This document shows, piece by piece, positions 9,711 to 18,429 of a stretch of DNA of 18,833 nucleotides. The position numbers were made by a program, and so were the translations under genes. Each line of letters begins with the position of its first letter. The stretch's first letter is position 1. The stretch spans positions 1-18,833 of the forward strand of contig NW_001915148.1 in the NCBI RefSeq assembly GCF_000208925.1, given 5' to 3'. Below the pieces are notes generated by a model, which saw nothing but the letters and a program-made list of their open reading frames with translations, made no database searches and was not told where the DNA came from. This DNA is from Entamoeba histolytica HM-1:IMSS. Its lineage: Eukaryota; Evosea; Mastigamoebida; Endamoebidae.

Positions 9711-11572
9711 TAATCGAAGAAGATGCTATTGAAGGACTTCATTTATTTGGAGATAAAAAAGAAATGACATTATTTAAACATTTAAATAGAACACATACAA
9801 AGATAGGAGAAAAGATGATAAAAGAATGGATTAAACAACCGTTGATAGACAAAGACAAGATAAATAAACGATTAGAATTAGTCGAAGGGTTTTATGACAA
9901 TTCAGGGATTCGACTAAAAATCAAAAATGAAGAATTAGCAATAATACCAGACTTAGAGAAATTAATAAAAGGGATAAATAAAAGTGATTTAGAAAGTATT
10001 GTTAAATTATATGAAGCAGTAAGAATTAGTAAAAATATTAAAGAAGAATTAAAAGAAATGAATAATAAAAGTATAGAAAAAGAAATAATAGAACCATTAG
10101 AAAAAATAACTGAAGAAATGGAAAAATTTGAAGAAATGGTAGTAACACTTATTGATATTGAAGAGACACAAAATCACGTATTTAAAATAAGAGAAGATTT
10201 TGATGAAGGGCTTCAAAAAATAAGAGAAAGTCATAAAAAAGTAGAAGAACTTTTTGAAAAGTGTTTAGAACAAGCAGCAAATGACCTTAATATTAAGACA
10301 GATAAAATTAAAATTGTTGAACATAACAATAATTTAATATTAAGAGTATCTAAAAGTAATGAAAAAGAAGTTAAAAAGAATAAAAAATATACTATTATTC
10401 AAACACTTAAAGGAGAATGTAAATTTACATTTAAAGAAATGCAAACACTTAATGTTAAAAGAGATAAACTTAAATTAAAAGAAGAAGAAATTAATAAAAA
10501 GTTTATAGAAGAAATAAATAAAGTAGTAGAAGGATATAAAGAAAAGTTTCAAGAATTAGAAAATATGATTGGATATATTGATTGTATTCAATCGTTTGCA
10601 ACTGTTTCTATTGATAATAATCAAGGATATAGTAAACCAACAATATATGAAAGTGAAAAAGGAATAATTAAAATTATAAAAGCAAGACATCCATTAATTG
10701 AGAATAATAGTATTAATTCATTTATTGAAAATGATATTGATATTGATAGAAAAGAAACAAGATTTCAAATTATTACAGGACCAAATATGGGAGGAAAATC
10801 AACATATTTAAGAATGATTGGATTATGTGTTATTATGGCACAAATTGGAATGTTTATTCCATGTTCAGAAGCACATATTTCTATTTGTGATAAAATAATG
10901 TGTAGAATAGGAGCAGGAGATAATATTGTTGAAGGAATGAGTACATTTATGTCAGAAATGAAAGATACATCAGAAATTATTAAAAAATCAACAAAAAATT
11001 CATTAGTTTTAATAGATGAATTAGGTAGAGGAACATCAACATATGATGGATTTGGAATTGCTTGGGCAATTTCAGAATATTTGGCTATTGACATTGGATG
11101 TTATTGTGTTTTTGCAACTCATTTTCATGAAATTACAGGATTAGAAAAAAGAGTAACTGGTGTTATAAATAAACATGTTGAAGCTGATATTATTGATAAA
11201 CAACTTGTATTAAAATATAAAATTAATAATGGAAGTACTGATCAAAGTTTAGCAATTTATGTTGCTGAATGGGCTGATTTTCCTCATGAAGTTGTTGAGT
11301 CTGCAAAAAGAAAAGCAAAAGAACTTGATTTAGACCAACCTGATTCTAAAAGGAAAATTGAATTATTCACAAATAAAATCCCTCTTTTAGATGATGAAAT
11401 TCCTCAAATTACTTCTGAAGATATTCTTAATGGAAAGTCAATTATTTCTCAGTTTATTCATGACTATAAATCTACTCCTTCTGATCAACTCATTTCTCTT
11501 CAAAATAAATATCATCAACTCCTTCTTTCAAATCCTTTTTTAAAACAACTTGAACTTATTTCACTAAAATAA
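9680..11572 (+). CDS. MSH2: MSH2-type mismatch repair ATPase lacking domains I and II
   Basis: The 630-residue protein aligns with MSH2 from the start of the lever domain. Its N-terminal AIEGLHLFGDKKEMTLFKHL and WIKQPLIDKDKINKRLELVE correspond to the first lever helices of MSH2. Lever and clamp helices fill about residues 10-330. The ATPase domain has Walker A TGPNMGGKST at residue 366, the GAGDNIVEGMSTFMSEM signature near 412, Walker B LVLIDE with Asp446/Glu447, LGRGTSTYDGFG, and ATHFHE near 479. A C-terminal dimerisation region follows (TDQSLAIYVAEWADFPHEVVES). MSH2 normally pairs with MSH6 or MSH3 in the nucleus to start mismatch repair. Here the MutS I (mismatch contact) and II (connector) domains, about 300 residues, are absent. 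TAA stands two codons before the ATG, and no domain I or II sequence is visible upstream. All ATPase motifs look intact, so either the gene is genuinely short or its 5' part was lost. It is convergent with the downstream kinase gene. Confidence 0.92.
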   Translation: MEEVTTDNAMIIEEDAIEGLHLFGDKKEMTLFKHLNRTHTKIGEKMIKEWIKQPLIDKDKINKRLELVEGFYDNSGIRLKIKNEELAIIPDLEKLIKGINKSDLESIVKLYEAVRISKNIKEELKEMNNKSIEKEIIEPLEKITEEMEKFEEMVVTLIDIEETQNHVFKIREDFDEGLQKIRESHKKVEELFEKCLEQAANDLNIKTDKIKIVEHNNNLILRVSKSNEKEVKKNKKYTIIQTLKGECKFTFKEMQTLNVKRDKLKLKEEEINKKFIEEINKVVEGYKEKFQELENMIGYIDCIQSFATVSIDNNQGYSKPTIYESEKGIIKIIKARHPLIENNSINSFIENDIDIDRKETRFQIITGPNMGGKSTYLRMIGLCVIMAQIGMFIPCSEAHISICDKIMCRIGAGDNIVEGMSTFMSEMKDTSEIIKKSTKNSLVLIDELGRGTSTYDGFGIAWAISEYLAIDIGCYCVFATHFHEITGLEKRVTGVINKHVEADIIDKQLVLKYKINNGSTDQSLAIYVAEWADFPHEVVESAKRKAKELDLDQPDSKRKIELFTNKIPLLDDEIPQITSEDILNGKSIISQFIHDYKSTPSDQLISLQNKYHQLLLSNPFLKQLELISLK

Positions 11573-12227
11573 AATTTATTGTTTCTTTAGTGTATTATTT
11601 TTTGGTTTTATTATATTCTTTTTGATTTCTTTACAACATCTTTTCTTTTTTTGTGTGTGTGTATTTCTTTGTTGCTTCCATAGTATATTTGTTCTATCTT
11701 TTTATTTGATTTACATATTGTTATATCATCGATTTTCTTTATCTATGTTCATTATCATTTCTTATTTCTTCTTTGGTTAGTTCAATCTTTGTTTTTGTTC
11801 ATTTATTCTGATGATCTCGTTATATTTCTTTCTTGTTTTTATTATTCTTTTTTTTTATTTTCTTTTTCTATTTGAATAGTTTTGGTTATTCTTAGAATAT
11901 GTATTGAAAGAATGAGTGTTTAACATCATTGTTTATACAAACGATTGTTTTGGTTGTGAGTTAGTTGTATTGATGATAAACACTTTGATCTTTTATTCTT
12001 TCATTGGAACATTTATTATTAATTTTAATGTTGTGCATTGAAATTGATAATCAATAATTAAAGTATTTGTAATCTAAAACATTATTTATTGATTATTTCC
12101 TTATTATAAGGATATTCATTCCATTTATGTTTGAATAAATATCATTATATTCATCTTTTTATTATTTCTTTTATTTGTTCTAATCTTTTGTTCATTCACT
12201 TCTAATATTTATTGTTTTTGAATACAA
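11573..12227. other. Convergent intergenic region, T-rich
   Basis: This lies between the ends of the MSH2-like gene (+) and the kinase (-), so it carries both 3' flanks. The first half is T/C-rich with a short GT microsatellite at about 11650-11661. The second half is mixed AT-rich. The MSH2 stop is followed by AAATTTATT and T-rich tracts, in line with Entamoeba 3'-end signals (TAATT/TAAATT plus pyrimidines). No coding or RNA gene is seen. Confidence 0.5.
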
Positions 12228-13355
12228 TTAAAGTTGCACAACATTAAGTTGATTATGATTTTCTTTTATTATTATTCTTACAATTTCATCTATTCTTATT
12301 CTTTCTTTTGGTTCTTGTTGCCATGACTTTTCAATAACATCTTTAATATCTTCTTCTACTTCTTGTATTATGACTGGTCGATTACCTGTTGATATAAATT
12401 CTGCTAGTTTCCAAGGAAATTTAAATTCTGATTTAGGAAATGGATCTTGCCATGTGATGATTTGTAACATTGTTATTGAAAATGAATATATATCTGATTG
12501 CATTTTGTAATGTTGATGATTTAATACTTCAGGTGCCATGTATTTTGGTGTTCCTATTCCTTTTGTGAATGTCATATTTGTCATCATCATATTAATATTT
12601 CTTGCACTTCCAAAATCCGTTAATTTACAATTAACTTCAATATTATCATCAAGTGATACAACAAGAAAATTATCTGGTTTAATATCTCGATGTAATATTC
12701 CATTTGAATGAAGATATGAAATTCCTTTTGCTCCATCTATCATAAATTTGATTCTTATTTTCTTTGATATTTCTGTGATGTTTCTTTTATTCATTATATC
12801 TTGTATTGATCCATATTTTGCAAACTCTGTTACCATACATATTTTATTAGGAATAAATACTGCTCCATAAAATTGAATGATATATTCATCTCGAAATTTA
12901 TCTAACATTGCTACTTCTTTCTCAAATTCTTTCTTTTTATCTTCACTTTCTTCAACTTGTTTCATTTTCTTAATTGCTACTTTATTTCCTCTAAATTCTC
13001 CAACATAAACAATTCCAAATGATCCTTCTCCTATTTTCTTTTCTTCTTTTATTTCATCAGGATCAAGTCGTGTTGATATTTCTGTTTCTCCTTCAATAGA
13101 AATACTTTTGATTGTTTCTTCTTGTGCTTTATTAAGTGTTTTACTAATTATCATTATTTTATCTTTGATTTTAGTTGTACATTTGATTGTAATGAATAAT
13201 TCAAATTCACATGCATATCCTCCTTCAATTGTAATGACATTTGGGTTTATTCTAATTGAATATTTCTCATTTTCTTCTTTACTACTTATTTGTATCTTCA
13301 TCTTCTCTTTCTTTGAATTTCCAATACAAATCAATTCTCGTATTTCTTCATTCAC
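12228..13355 (-). CDS. TMK/TKL-type protein kinase, cytoplasmic part only
   Basis: Numbered from the GTG at 13355, the protein has a juxtamembrane module (residues 1-105, including NEEIRELICIGN and EGGYACEFELFI) typical of the cytoplasmic side of Entamoeba transmembrane kinases. A full kinase domain follows: glycine loop IGEGSFGIV (108-116), VAIKK with Lys129, a helix-C Glu near 147, HRDIKPDN with Asp224, DFG at 247-249 and APE at 274-276, then the C-lobe to the stop. All catalytic residues are present, so it should be active if made; substrates are unknown. The frame stays open upstream to 13511 (…KRIYTSFQTKTIFKITQSN… also looks juxtamembrane) but holds no ATG; the first in-frame ATG is residue 19, at 13301. 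No signal peptide, Cys-rich ectodomain or membrane helix is found before a TAA at 13512-13514. It is therefore a 5'-truncated TMK: a pseudogene, or a short cytosolic kinase started at 13301. Confidence 0.85.
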   Translation of the reverse strand: MNEEIRELICIGNSKKEKMKIQISSKEENEKYSIRINPNVITIEGGYACEFELFITIKCTTKIKDKIMIISKTLNKAQEETIKSISIEGETEISTRLDPDEIKEEKKIGEGSFGIVYVGEFRGNKVAIKKMKQVEESEDKKKEFEKEVAMLDKFRDEYIIQFYGAVFIPNKICMVTEFAKYGSIQDIMNKRNITEISKKIRIKFMIDGAKGISYLHSNGILHRDIKPDNFLVVSLDDNIEVNCKLTDFGSARNINMMMTNMTFTKGIGTPKYMAPEVLNHQHYKMQSDIYSFSITMLQIITWQDPFPKSEFKFPWKLAEFISTGNRPVIIQEVEEDIKDVIEKSWQQEPKERIRIDEIVRIIIKENHNQLNVVQL

Positions 13356-13511
13356 TTTAATTTCTTCTCCTTCTTGAAGTTCAATTTCTTTCTTATTTGA
13401 TAATATCCCATCTCCAAGTGATATGAAATTGATATTTGATTGTGTTATTTTGAATATTGTTTTGGTTTGAAATGAAGTGTATATTCTCTTTATTATTGGT
13501 GTTTTTTTTTC

Positions 13512-13764
13512 TTATCCTTTTATTCATTTCTTTTTCAATTATTTTTGTGTTTTATTTTATATTTTAAACTAATCACATATAATGATTGTATTGAAAATCA
13601 TGAATAATTTGAGATGACCTATCAATGTGTTATTATTATGAATATTATTTAACACTAATAACAATTAGTTATAATAGAAATAAAGTAAAAGTGTTAATGA
13701 GATGAAGATGTAGTATTTATAATGAATATTGTTAATAAATTTAGAAATAACAAAATTCATTCAA
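13512..13764. other. AT-rich spacer between two minus-strand genes
   Basis: The region holds the 3' flank of the GPI-tail protein gene and the upstream end of the truncated kinase frame. No membrane-segment coding or Cys-rich ectodomain sequence of a TMK is recognisable on the minus strand. No RNA gene or repeat is seen. Confidence 0.45.
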
Positions 13765-14625
13765 TTAAATTAATAAAAATGTGATGAGAATAGAAAGAAT
13801 AACAAATACACATGATGTACCATCAATACTCTTTTGATTATTTATGTCATTATCTGTGCTATTATCTGTTTCACTTTCATCGTTGTTTGATTGTTTAGTA
13901 TCTGATTCTTTATTTTCATTTTTGTTTGGTTCATGAGTTTTTTCATCTTCTGGGTTGTTGTTTGTTTGTTGATTATTGTTATTCTTTTGTTGAGAATCAT
14001 TATCTTTCTTTTCTTGTTTGTCTTTTGCATCATCTTGTGTTTTTGGTATTTCATTATTTTTATTATCACCATTTTCTTGTGTTTTTTCTGACTTTTCTTT
14101 TTGTTGATTTCCTCCTTGAGTTGATGGTGTTTGTGTTTCTGATTGTTTTTTGTCTTTTTGTTTTTTATTTTCTTCTCCTTGTGATGATGGGTTATGATCT
14201 TTTTGTTGTTGTTTTGTTTTGTCTGAATTTTCTGATTGTGGTGCTTTTGGTGTGCTTGACTTTTGGCTTTCTGTTTGTTGTTTTGTTGTTTCTGCTGATG
14301 TTGTTTCTTCTGTGGTGATGTCTTTTGGTTGTTTTTCTCCTGTTGTTGAATCAACATCTGATCCTTTTGTTTCTTGTGTTTCTTTTGGTACTGCCTGTTC
14401 ACTTGTAGGTACTGCTTCTTTTGTTGATTGTGTTGATGTTGGTTCTTCTGCTCCTTTATCCGTTGTAAGTTTCTCGTCTACACCAGTTTCACCTTTTAAA
14501 TGTATATTATGTAGATTAAACAGTCTTTTGTGTTGTTTTGAATATATTTGTGTATGTATTACTTTTGTATTGTTAATACTCTTTGTTCCACTTGTAATTA
14601 CAATAATCAATAGAAATGTAAGCAT
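13765..14625 (-). CDS. Secreted Ser/Thr/Gln/Asn/Lys-rich protein, probable GPI anchor
   Basis: The protein has 286 residues. Residues 1-12 or so are a hydrophobic signal peptide (MLTFLLIIVITSG). A short N-terminal part (to about residue 50) is followed by some 215 residues of hydrophilic low complexity, first Thr/Ser/Glu-rich (TTEETTSAETTKQQTES), then Gln/Asn/Lys/Asp-rich (SQQKNNNNQQTNNN). The C-terminus is SIDGTSC followed by FVILSILITFLLI and a stop, which fits a GPI-attachment signal with small omega-site residues and a hydrophobic tail. The layout recalls E. histolytica GPI-anchored low-complexity surface antigens such as SREHP, but I see no sequence match, so I give no family name. Likely place: cell surface, probably heavily O-glycosylated in the Thr/Ser part (inference). 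The ATG begins the signal peptide and sits 26 bases after a TATA-like element, which supports the start. The reading frames that overlap it on both strands are composition shadows. Confidence 0.85.
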   Translation of the reverse strand: MLTFLLIIVITSGTKSINNTKVIHTQIYSKQHKRLFNLHNIHLKGETGVDEKLTTDKGAEEPTSTQSTKEAVPTSEQAVPKETQETKGSDVDSTTGEKQPKDITTEETTSAETTKQQTESQKSSTPKAPQSENSDKTKQQQKDHNPSSQGEENKKQKDKKQSETQTPSTQGGNQQKEKSEKTQENGDNKNNEIPKTQDDAKDKQEKKDNDSQQKNNNNQQTNNNPEDEKTHEPNKNENKESDTKQSNNDESETDNSTDNDINNQKSIDGTSCVFVILSILITFLLI

Positions 14626-14651
14626 TGAATGAAATGTATTTAAGTTATTCT

Positions 14652-14662
14652 CTTTAAATATA
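14652..14662 (-). promoter_or_regulatory. TATA-like core element of the GPI-tail gene
   Basis: The minus strand reads TATATTTAAAG, close to the Entamoeba TATA consensus GTATTTAAA(G/C). It lies 26 bases before the ATG at 14625. The bases directly before the ATG are CATTTCATTCA, ending in ATTCA as does the Entamoeba initiator AAAAATTCA. Short leaders of this kind are usual in Entamoeba. No AATGAACT (GAAC) element is evident. Confidence 0.6.
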
Positions 14663-15970
14663 CTCTCTTCTTTTTCTATTATTTTCTTTTATTTTTATTT
14701 TATTTCATAATGACTCAATCATTTCATTCTTCATTTCATCATATTGTTGTATTATTGTATTTTGAACTTCAATGATAAATAGAATGAAATGAAATATTAA
14801 ATTAAAATTCATTTCATTTTTATAATTTATTCAACAAAATTAAATAAACATTAAATTTAATAAATAAATCATAAACAATAATAACAACAATGAATGAAAT
14901 GAATAATAATTTCAATTCATAATTCAAATCATTATTATTTTAAGAATATATTCATCATTATTCATATTATTTTCTTATTTTATTCGATTCATATTTCATT
15001 CTAATATTAACTTATTTCTATTATTTTCGTATTGATTTGATTATTCTTTATTTATGTATTTATTTTATCTTGTTTCTATCACTTGAATTGCCTTGTTATA
15101 TTAAAATATTATTATTTCTTCTTTATTCTCTTAATTTATTTCTTTATTGTTCACATTTCATTTCTTATAGAAAATAAAATAATAAACAATATAATTATGC
15201 CATTATTAATTTGAATAAATTGGAATCAAACATTATTTAAATATAATATCATCATTATGTAATATATTAATTATATTTATTCTTTTATCTTCTTTATGTT
15301 CATCGTTTTCATTCATCAATCTTTTATTTTATCGTTTAATGATGTTGTTAATGTATAAGTTATTCTATTACAGTATAAATCATAAAATATTTTTTATTTG
15401 TTAGATATAAAATATATAACCAAATTAAGTTAATGATTACAAGTTACTGATACTAATATGTTTGAAGTGAAGAAAATTAAAACAATACATAATATTTAGT
15501 GATAACAATTGAATAAATAGTATCAAAAAAAAATAAAATATATTAAAAATGGATAAAATGAAATAATAATATACTATAAACATCATAGTAATAATTTAAC
15601 AATCAATGAACATAATTCACACTAATAAATTAATGAAGTTGAAATAATTTAAGAATAAATAATGAATAATTTTAAAGATTACTAAAGAATAAAAAAGAAA
15701 ATATGATGATGATGAGATTAAATCATAAATATGATAAGTTCAAATCATTAAACATAATATAAAAAGAAGAATAAGAAAGTAAATAAAGAAATAAAAGAAA
15801 TAGAAAGACAATACAAATAAAGAATGATAAAAAGAAGAATTGAAAATATAATAGTGAAATATTTTAAATTAAGAAATAAAGAAAAAGAAATAAAGAAAAA
15901 GAAAAGGGATATATAACAATAAAAAATCCAAAAATAAAAGAGAAGGAAAATAAAATCAAATAAACAAGAA
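14663..15970. other. Long AT-rich intergenic region, no gene seen
   Basis: About 1.3 kb without a credible frame. The left part is a mixture of ATTTCATT/AATGAAAT words. From about 15650 to 15960 the plus strand becomes purine-rich (AAAGAAATAAAAGAA, AAAGAAAAGGG), leading up to the tRNA-like gene. I see no repeat shared with the inverted-repeat arms. Confidence 0.5.
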
Positions 15971-16072
15971 GCGGCTGTAGTTTTACGTGTAAAACACTTA
16001 TTTGTAATTTAATAATTATGAAATACTAAGTTAAATTAATAAGAGTCGTAGGATCGAAACCTGCCAGTCGCC
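15971..16072 (+). tRNA. Divergent intron-containing tRNA-Tyr(GTA)-like gene
   Basis: The fold by hand gives a seven-pair acceptor stem (GCGGCTG with CAGTCGC, one G-U), T8-A9, a four-pair D stem (GTTT/AAAC) with the loop TACGTGTA, a single base 26, a five-pair anticodon stem (CTTAT/ATAAG), T33, anticodon GTA at 16004-16006 and A37. A 30-nt intron (16008-16037) lies exactly after position 37, where eukaryotic tRNA-Tyr introns sit. The variable loop has four bases. The T arm is GTAGG/CCTGC with the loop ATCGAAA, and a T7 run follows. Odd points: the D loop lacks the GG pair and A14, the T loop starts with A rather than T, the first pair is G1-C72 where eukaryotic tRNA-Tyr has C1-G72, and the discriminator base is C. 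It may be functional but divergent, or a recent pseudogene or tRNA-derived repeat. Confidence 0.6.
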
Positions 16073-16076
16073 AACA

Positions 16077-16083
16077 TTTTTTT
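16077..16083 (+). terminator. T7 run, probable Pol III terminator
   Basis: Seven consecutive T start five bases after the end of the tRNA-like gene. RNA polymerase III stops at runs of four or more T. In such AT-rich DNA a T7 is not rare, so the support comes from its position. Confidence 0.5.
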
Positions 16084-16488
16084 AAATTAATGAAAAAAAG
16101 ATATTAATTACAATAAACATAAATAACAAATTTAAACAAAATAGTTTAATGATAGAACTAACTTCTAAATATTAGATTAATTAAATCAAATGTTAATAGG
16201 TTTATCTTCATAATTTCTACATTTTAACTCATTATTTATTAAATTGTTGGTTCTTGGTTCTTGTTGGTTGTTATATTTTATATTTCATTTTATTCTTCTA
16301 TTTCTTATTTATTTCATCATTATATCTTCTTATAAAATTATGTAATTCCTATTTCATTATTTATCATTACATTAATTCTTTTCTTTCTTGAATTTTAATC
16401 CAATTCTTTTTATTTCTATTCTATTTCTATTCTATTTCTATTTATTTCTCTATCTTATTTTAATTCTCTTTCATTGTTCTTTTAATTA
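16084..16488. other. AT-rich spacer with short 11-bp repeat
   Basis: No gene is seen. A small cluster of GTTGGTTCTTGGTTCTTG words occurs at about 16244-16270. TATTTCTATTC is repeated three times in tandem at 16411-16443, the last copy with one change. On the minus strand the part near 16440-16488 may be a further decayed continuation of the BspA relic. Confidence 0.5.
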
Positions 16489-16632
16489 TCTTGAATATTC
16501 ATTTAAATGTTTTGGATTAAAATGAAATCTTTCATCATTTCTATTAATTCTTCTATTTCATATTTCTATTTTAATACTATCATTTATATCATTAACATAT
16601 ATTGATGTCTTCATTATTTCTTTATATCTTAT
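16489..16632 (-). pseudogene. Relic of a BspA-type N-terminal domain
   Basis: The minus strand from about 16629 reads RYKEIMKTSIYVNDINDSI, KIEI, stop, NRRINRN and DERFHFNPKHLNEYSR. This follows the N-terminal cap of the intact BspA-like protein in this window (GYNEIMIVSKYFEDINDFI, LEIGIKRFRGN, MERFHFNPIPLNEYSR) almost position for position. One TGA replaces a glycine codon, and after NEYSR the frame falls apart with TAA and TGA. No LRR units follow. It is a decayed fragment of another member of the same family, in the same orientation as the intact gene. Confidence 0.75.
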
Positions 16633-17505
16633 TTCTTTATTCTTTTCTTTTATATCTCATTGACAGTATTATTAAAACTGTGTTTAATAAAATTATGAAT
16701 TTCTCTTTAATTAAATAATCCTGGTTTTGAAAGGCATTAACATTAGTGATTGTTCTTGAGAATACAACAAATGAGAAGAAACAGAAGAAATATAACTAAT
16801 TTGAATGAATAGTTTACAAAAATCTTCATTTAATGGGATAATATTATTTAGATTTAATTTGTTAATTTATCATTGAAATAATTCACTCTTCATTATTTCA
16901 TTTTCTAGTTCATTTCTTCAATAAGATTTATCAATTTATTTCATTCATATTTCAGTCACTTTTATTAATATTCATGTTCTTTTGTTGATAATTAATAAAT
17001 AAATAAAAAGAGAATAAATCAATAAAATAGAAGATGAATGAGAAATTAAAAGATACAAAAGTGAAAAATATAAAGATACGAAAGAATAAAAAATAAAAGA
17101 AGGAATAAAAACAACCAAAAGTGAAATAAATCCAGAATAGTTCTATGAAGAAGTAGAAGAAATTGAAATATAAAAGATAAATGGTTAATAATAAATATAC
17201 AACCAGATCACAATATAAATGATAGAGATGAATAGAGAATATATACAATGATGAAATTAAATAATAAAGAAATAATAAATAACATACAGAAAAAAAGAAG
17301 AATAATAAATGAATAAACATAAGTAAGAAATCTAATAGATATAAAAGATGATATTAAGATATGCAAATAATAATAAAGTAAAATGATAAGAAGAAATAAA
17401 AAGAATAGAAAGAAGAAATAATTATAGAATAATAAAATCATAAATTACTCATAACACTTTATTTCCATTATTTTAATTAACTGAAGATTATATGTATCTT
17501 ATCAT
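16633..17505. other. AT-rich, partly purine-rich DNA, no gene seen
   Basis: From about 16990 to 17440 the plus strand is A/G-rich. Its frames give fragments rich in Lys, Glu and Asn (for example NNKEIINNIQKKRRIINE) broken by many stops. The minus-strand frames 16952-17320 and 17208-17441 are Phe/Tyr/Leu-rich shadows of this composition. It may be old coding debris, but I recognise no family. It does not pair with the DNA just inside the left inverted-repeat arm. Confidence 0.4.
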
Positions 17506-18239
17506 GGCAACGAAAAAAAGCAAATAATTGAAAAAGAAGAGAATGAATGATATAAAAGAATAAAAAGAAAGTAAGAAGTAGAATATGATGAAGAAAGAAT
17601 AAAAGTAGAAAGGAGAGAATATAAAAAGAAAGAAGATAAAGTGTAATAAAACAAAAGAGATATTAAAAGAAGAAAAGAATGAAAAAATAAAGGATGCAAA
17701 TTTTATTGAAACAAATAAAAAAAGCGCAAAATTTAATGATGCAAAATTTAATGATGCAAAATATTTAGCAACATATTTTATTGATGCAAAATATTTTGAA
17801 ATAAAAATAATTCATCATTTGATATTATTATATTTGATAATAAATTATATTATGTATTAAATACATCATATTTATTTATTATTGATCTTTCTTTTTATTA
17901 TTTCATATATTAAATTATTATTCATTCATTTATTATTTATATTTCATTTATTAAATAAAATGAAAATGAAATTGTAAAATATCAATTAAATATTCATGAA
18001 TAATAATTTATTAATATTTAATAATTGAAATAATAAATAATAAAGTAACAATAATGATATATTCAATATATTCTTTATTTGATTTGTTCAATATTAGATT
18101 ATTCTATTTCATTATCATTTCATTGTCTTCATTATTTTATTTCATTTATTATTTTTTAAAATCAAATAAACAATAATATTGATATTTATTCATCATATTA
18201 ATTTAATATAATAAATATACACAACATTTCAGAATAAAG
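17506..18239 (-). repeat. Right arm of long inverted repeat
   Basis: This is the reverse complement of 1-747. Positions i and 18240-i pair for the outer part; after a 14-bp gap near left position 97-113 the sum becomes 18254, and 18253 at the inner end. The inner end is GGCAACG at 17506-17512. On the plus strand the arm begins with a purine-rich stretch whose frames read Lys/Glu-rich (for example EERIKVERREYKKKEDKV). The 15-bp periodic array at about 17687-17806 follows, then plain AT-rich DNA. The minus-strand frame at 17502-17699 has a TTG start and mirrors the one in the left arm; it is not called as a gene. Confidence 0.95.
17687..17806 (+). repeat. Degenerate 15-bp tandem array in right arm
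   Basis: This mirrors 448-567 of the left arm. On the plus strand one frame reads DANFIETNKK, SAKFNDAKFNDAKYL, ATYFIDAKYFEIK, which falls into five-residue units with Ala or Thr at the first position and mostly Phe or Tyr at the third. The open frame continues upstream as EILKEEKNEKIK and downstream as IIHHLILLY. This matches the pentapeptide-repeat pattern loosely; it is too short and has no start, so a protein is not claimed. Confidence 0.65.
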
Positions 18240-18429
18240 AATGAATAATTAAGAATGGAAATATTGATTATATTCGATAATTTATTCAACATAAAATCAA
18301 TAAAACATATAATTTGATAATACACAAATGAAATAATAAAGAAATATACAATACTCAAGAACTAATAAAAAGAAATAAAAAGAATGAATGAAAATAAAAT
18401 TGATAAATAATAGAAGAAAAAAATAGAAA
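18240..18429. other. AT-rich DNA outside the right arm
   Basis: AT-rich, with no gene seen. The sequence that would correspond to it next to the left arm lies outside the window, so the outer boundary of the inverted repeat cannot be judged. Confidence 0.4.

Noticed and set aside
13842..14402. 186-codon Lys/Gln-rich frame and antisense frames (13926-14318, 14219-14632) overlapping the GPI-tail gene
   Set aside because: They are shadows of the low-complexity CAA/AAA-rich coding sequence; only the frame at 13765-14625 has a signal peptide, a C-terminal tail and a promoter in the right place.
17100..17440. Second LINE or coiled-coil gene fragment on the plus strand
   Set aside because: Only short Lys/Glu/Asn-rich pieces between many stops; no RT, endonuclease or ORF1 motif can be recognised.
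1..18239. Polinton/Maverick element suggested by long terminal inverted repeats and about 18 kb length
   Set aside because: No DNA polymerase B, retroviral-type integrase, packaging ATPase, protease or capsid gene is present; the interior is ordinary chromosomal genes plus a LINE.
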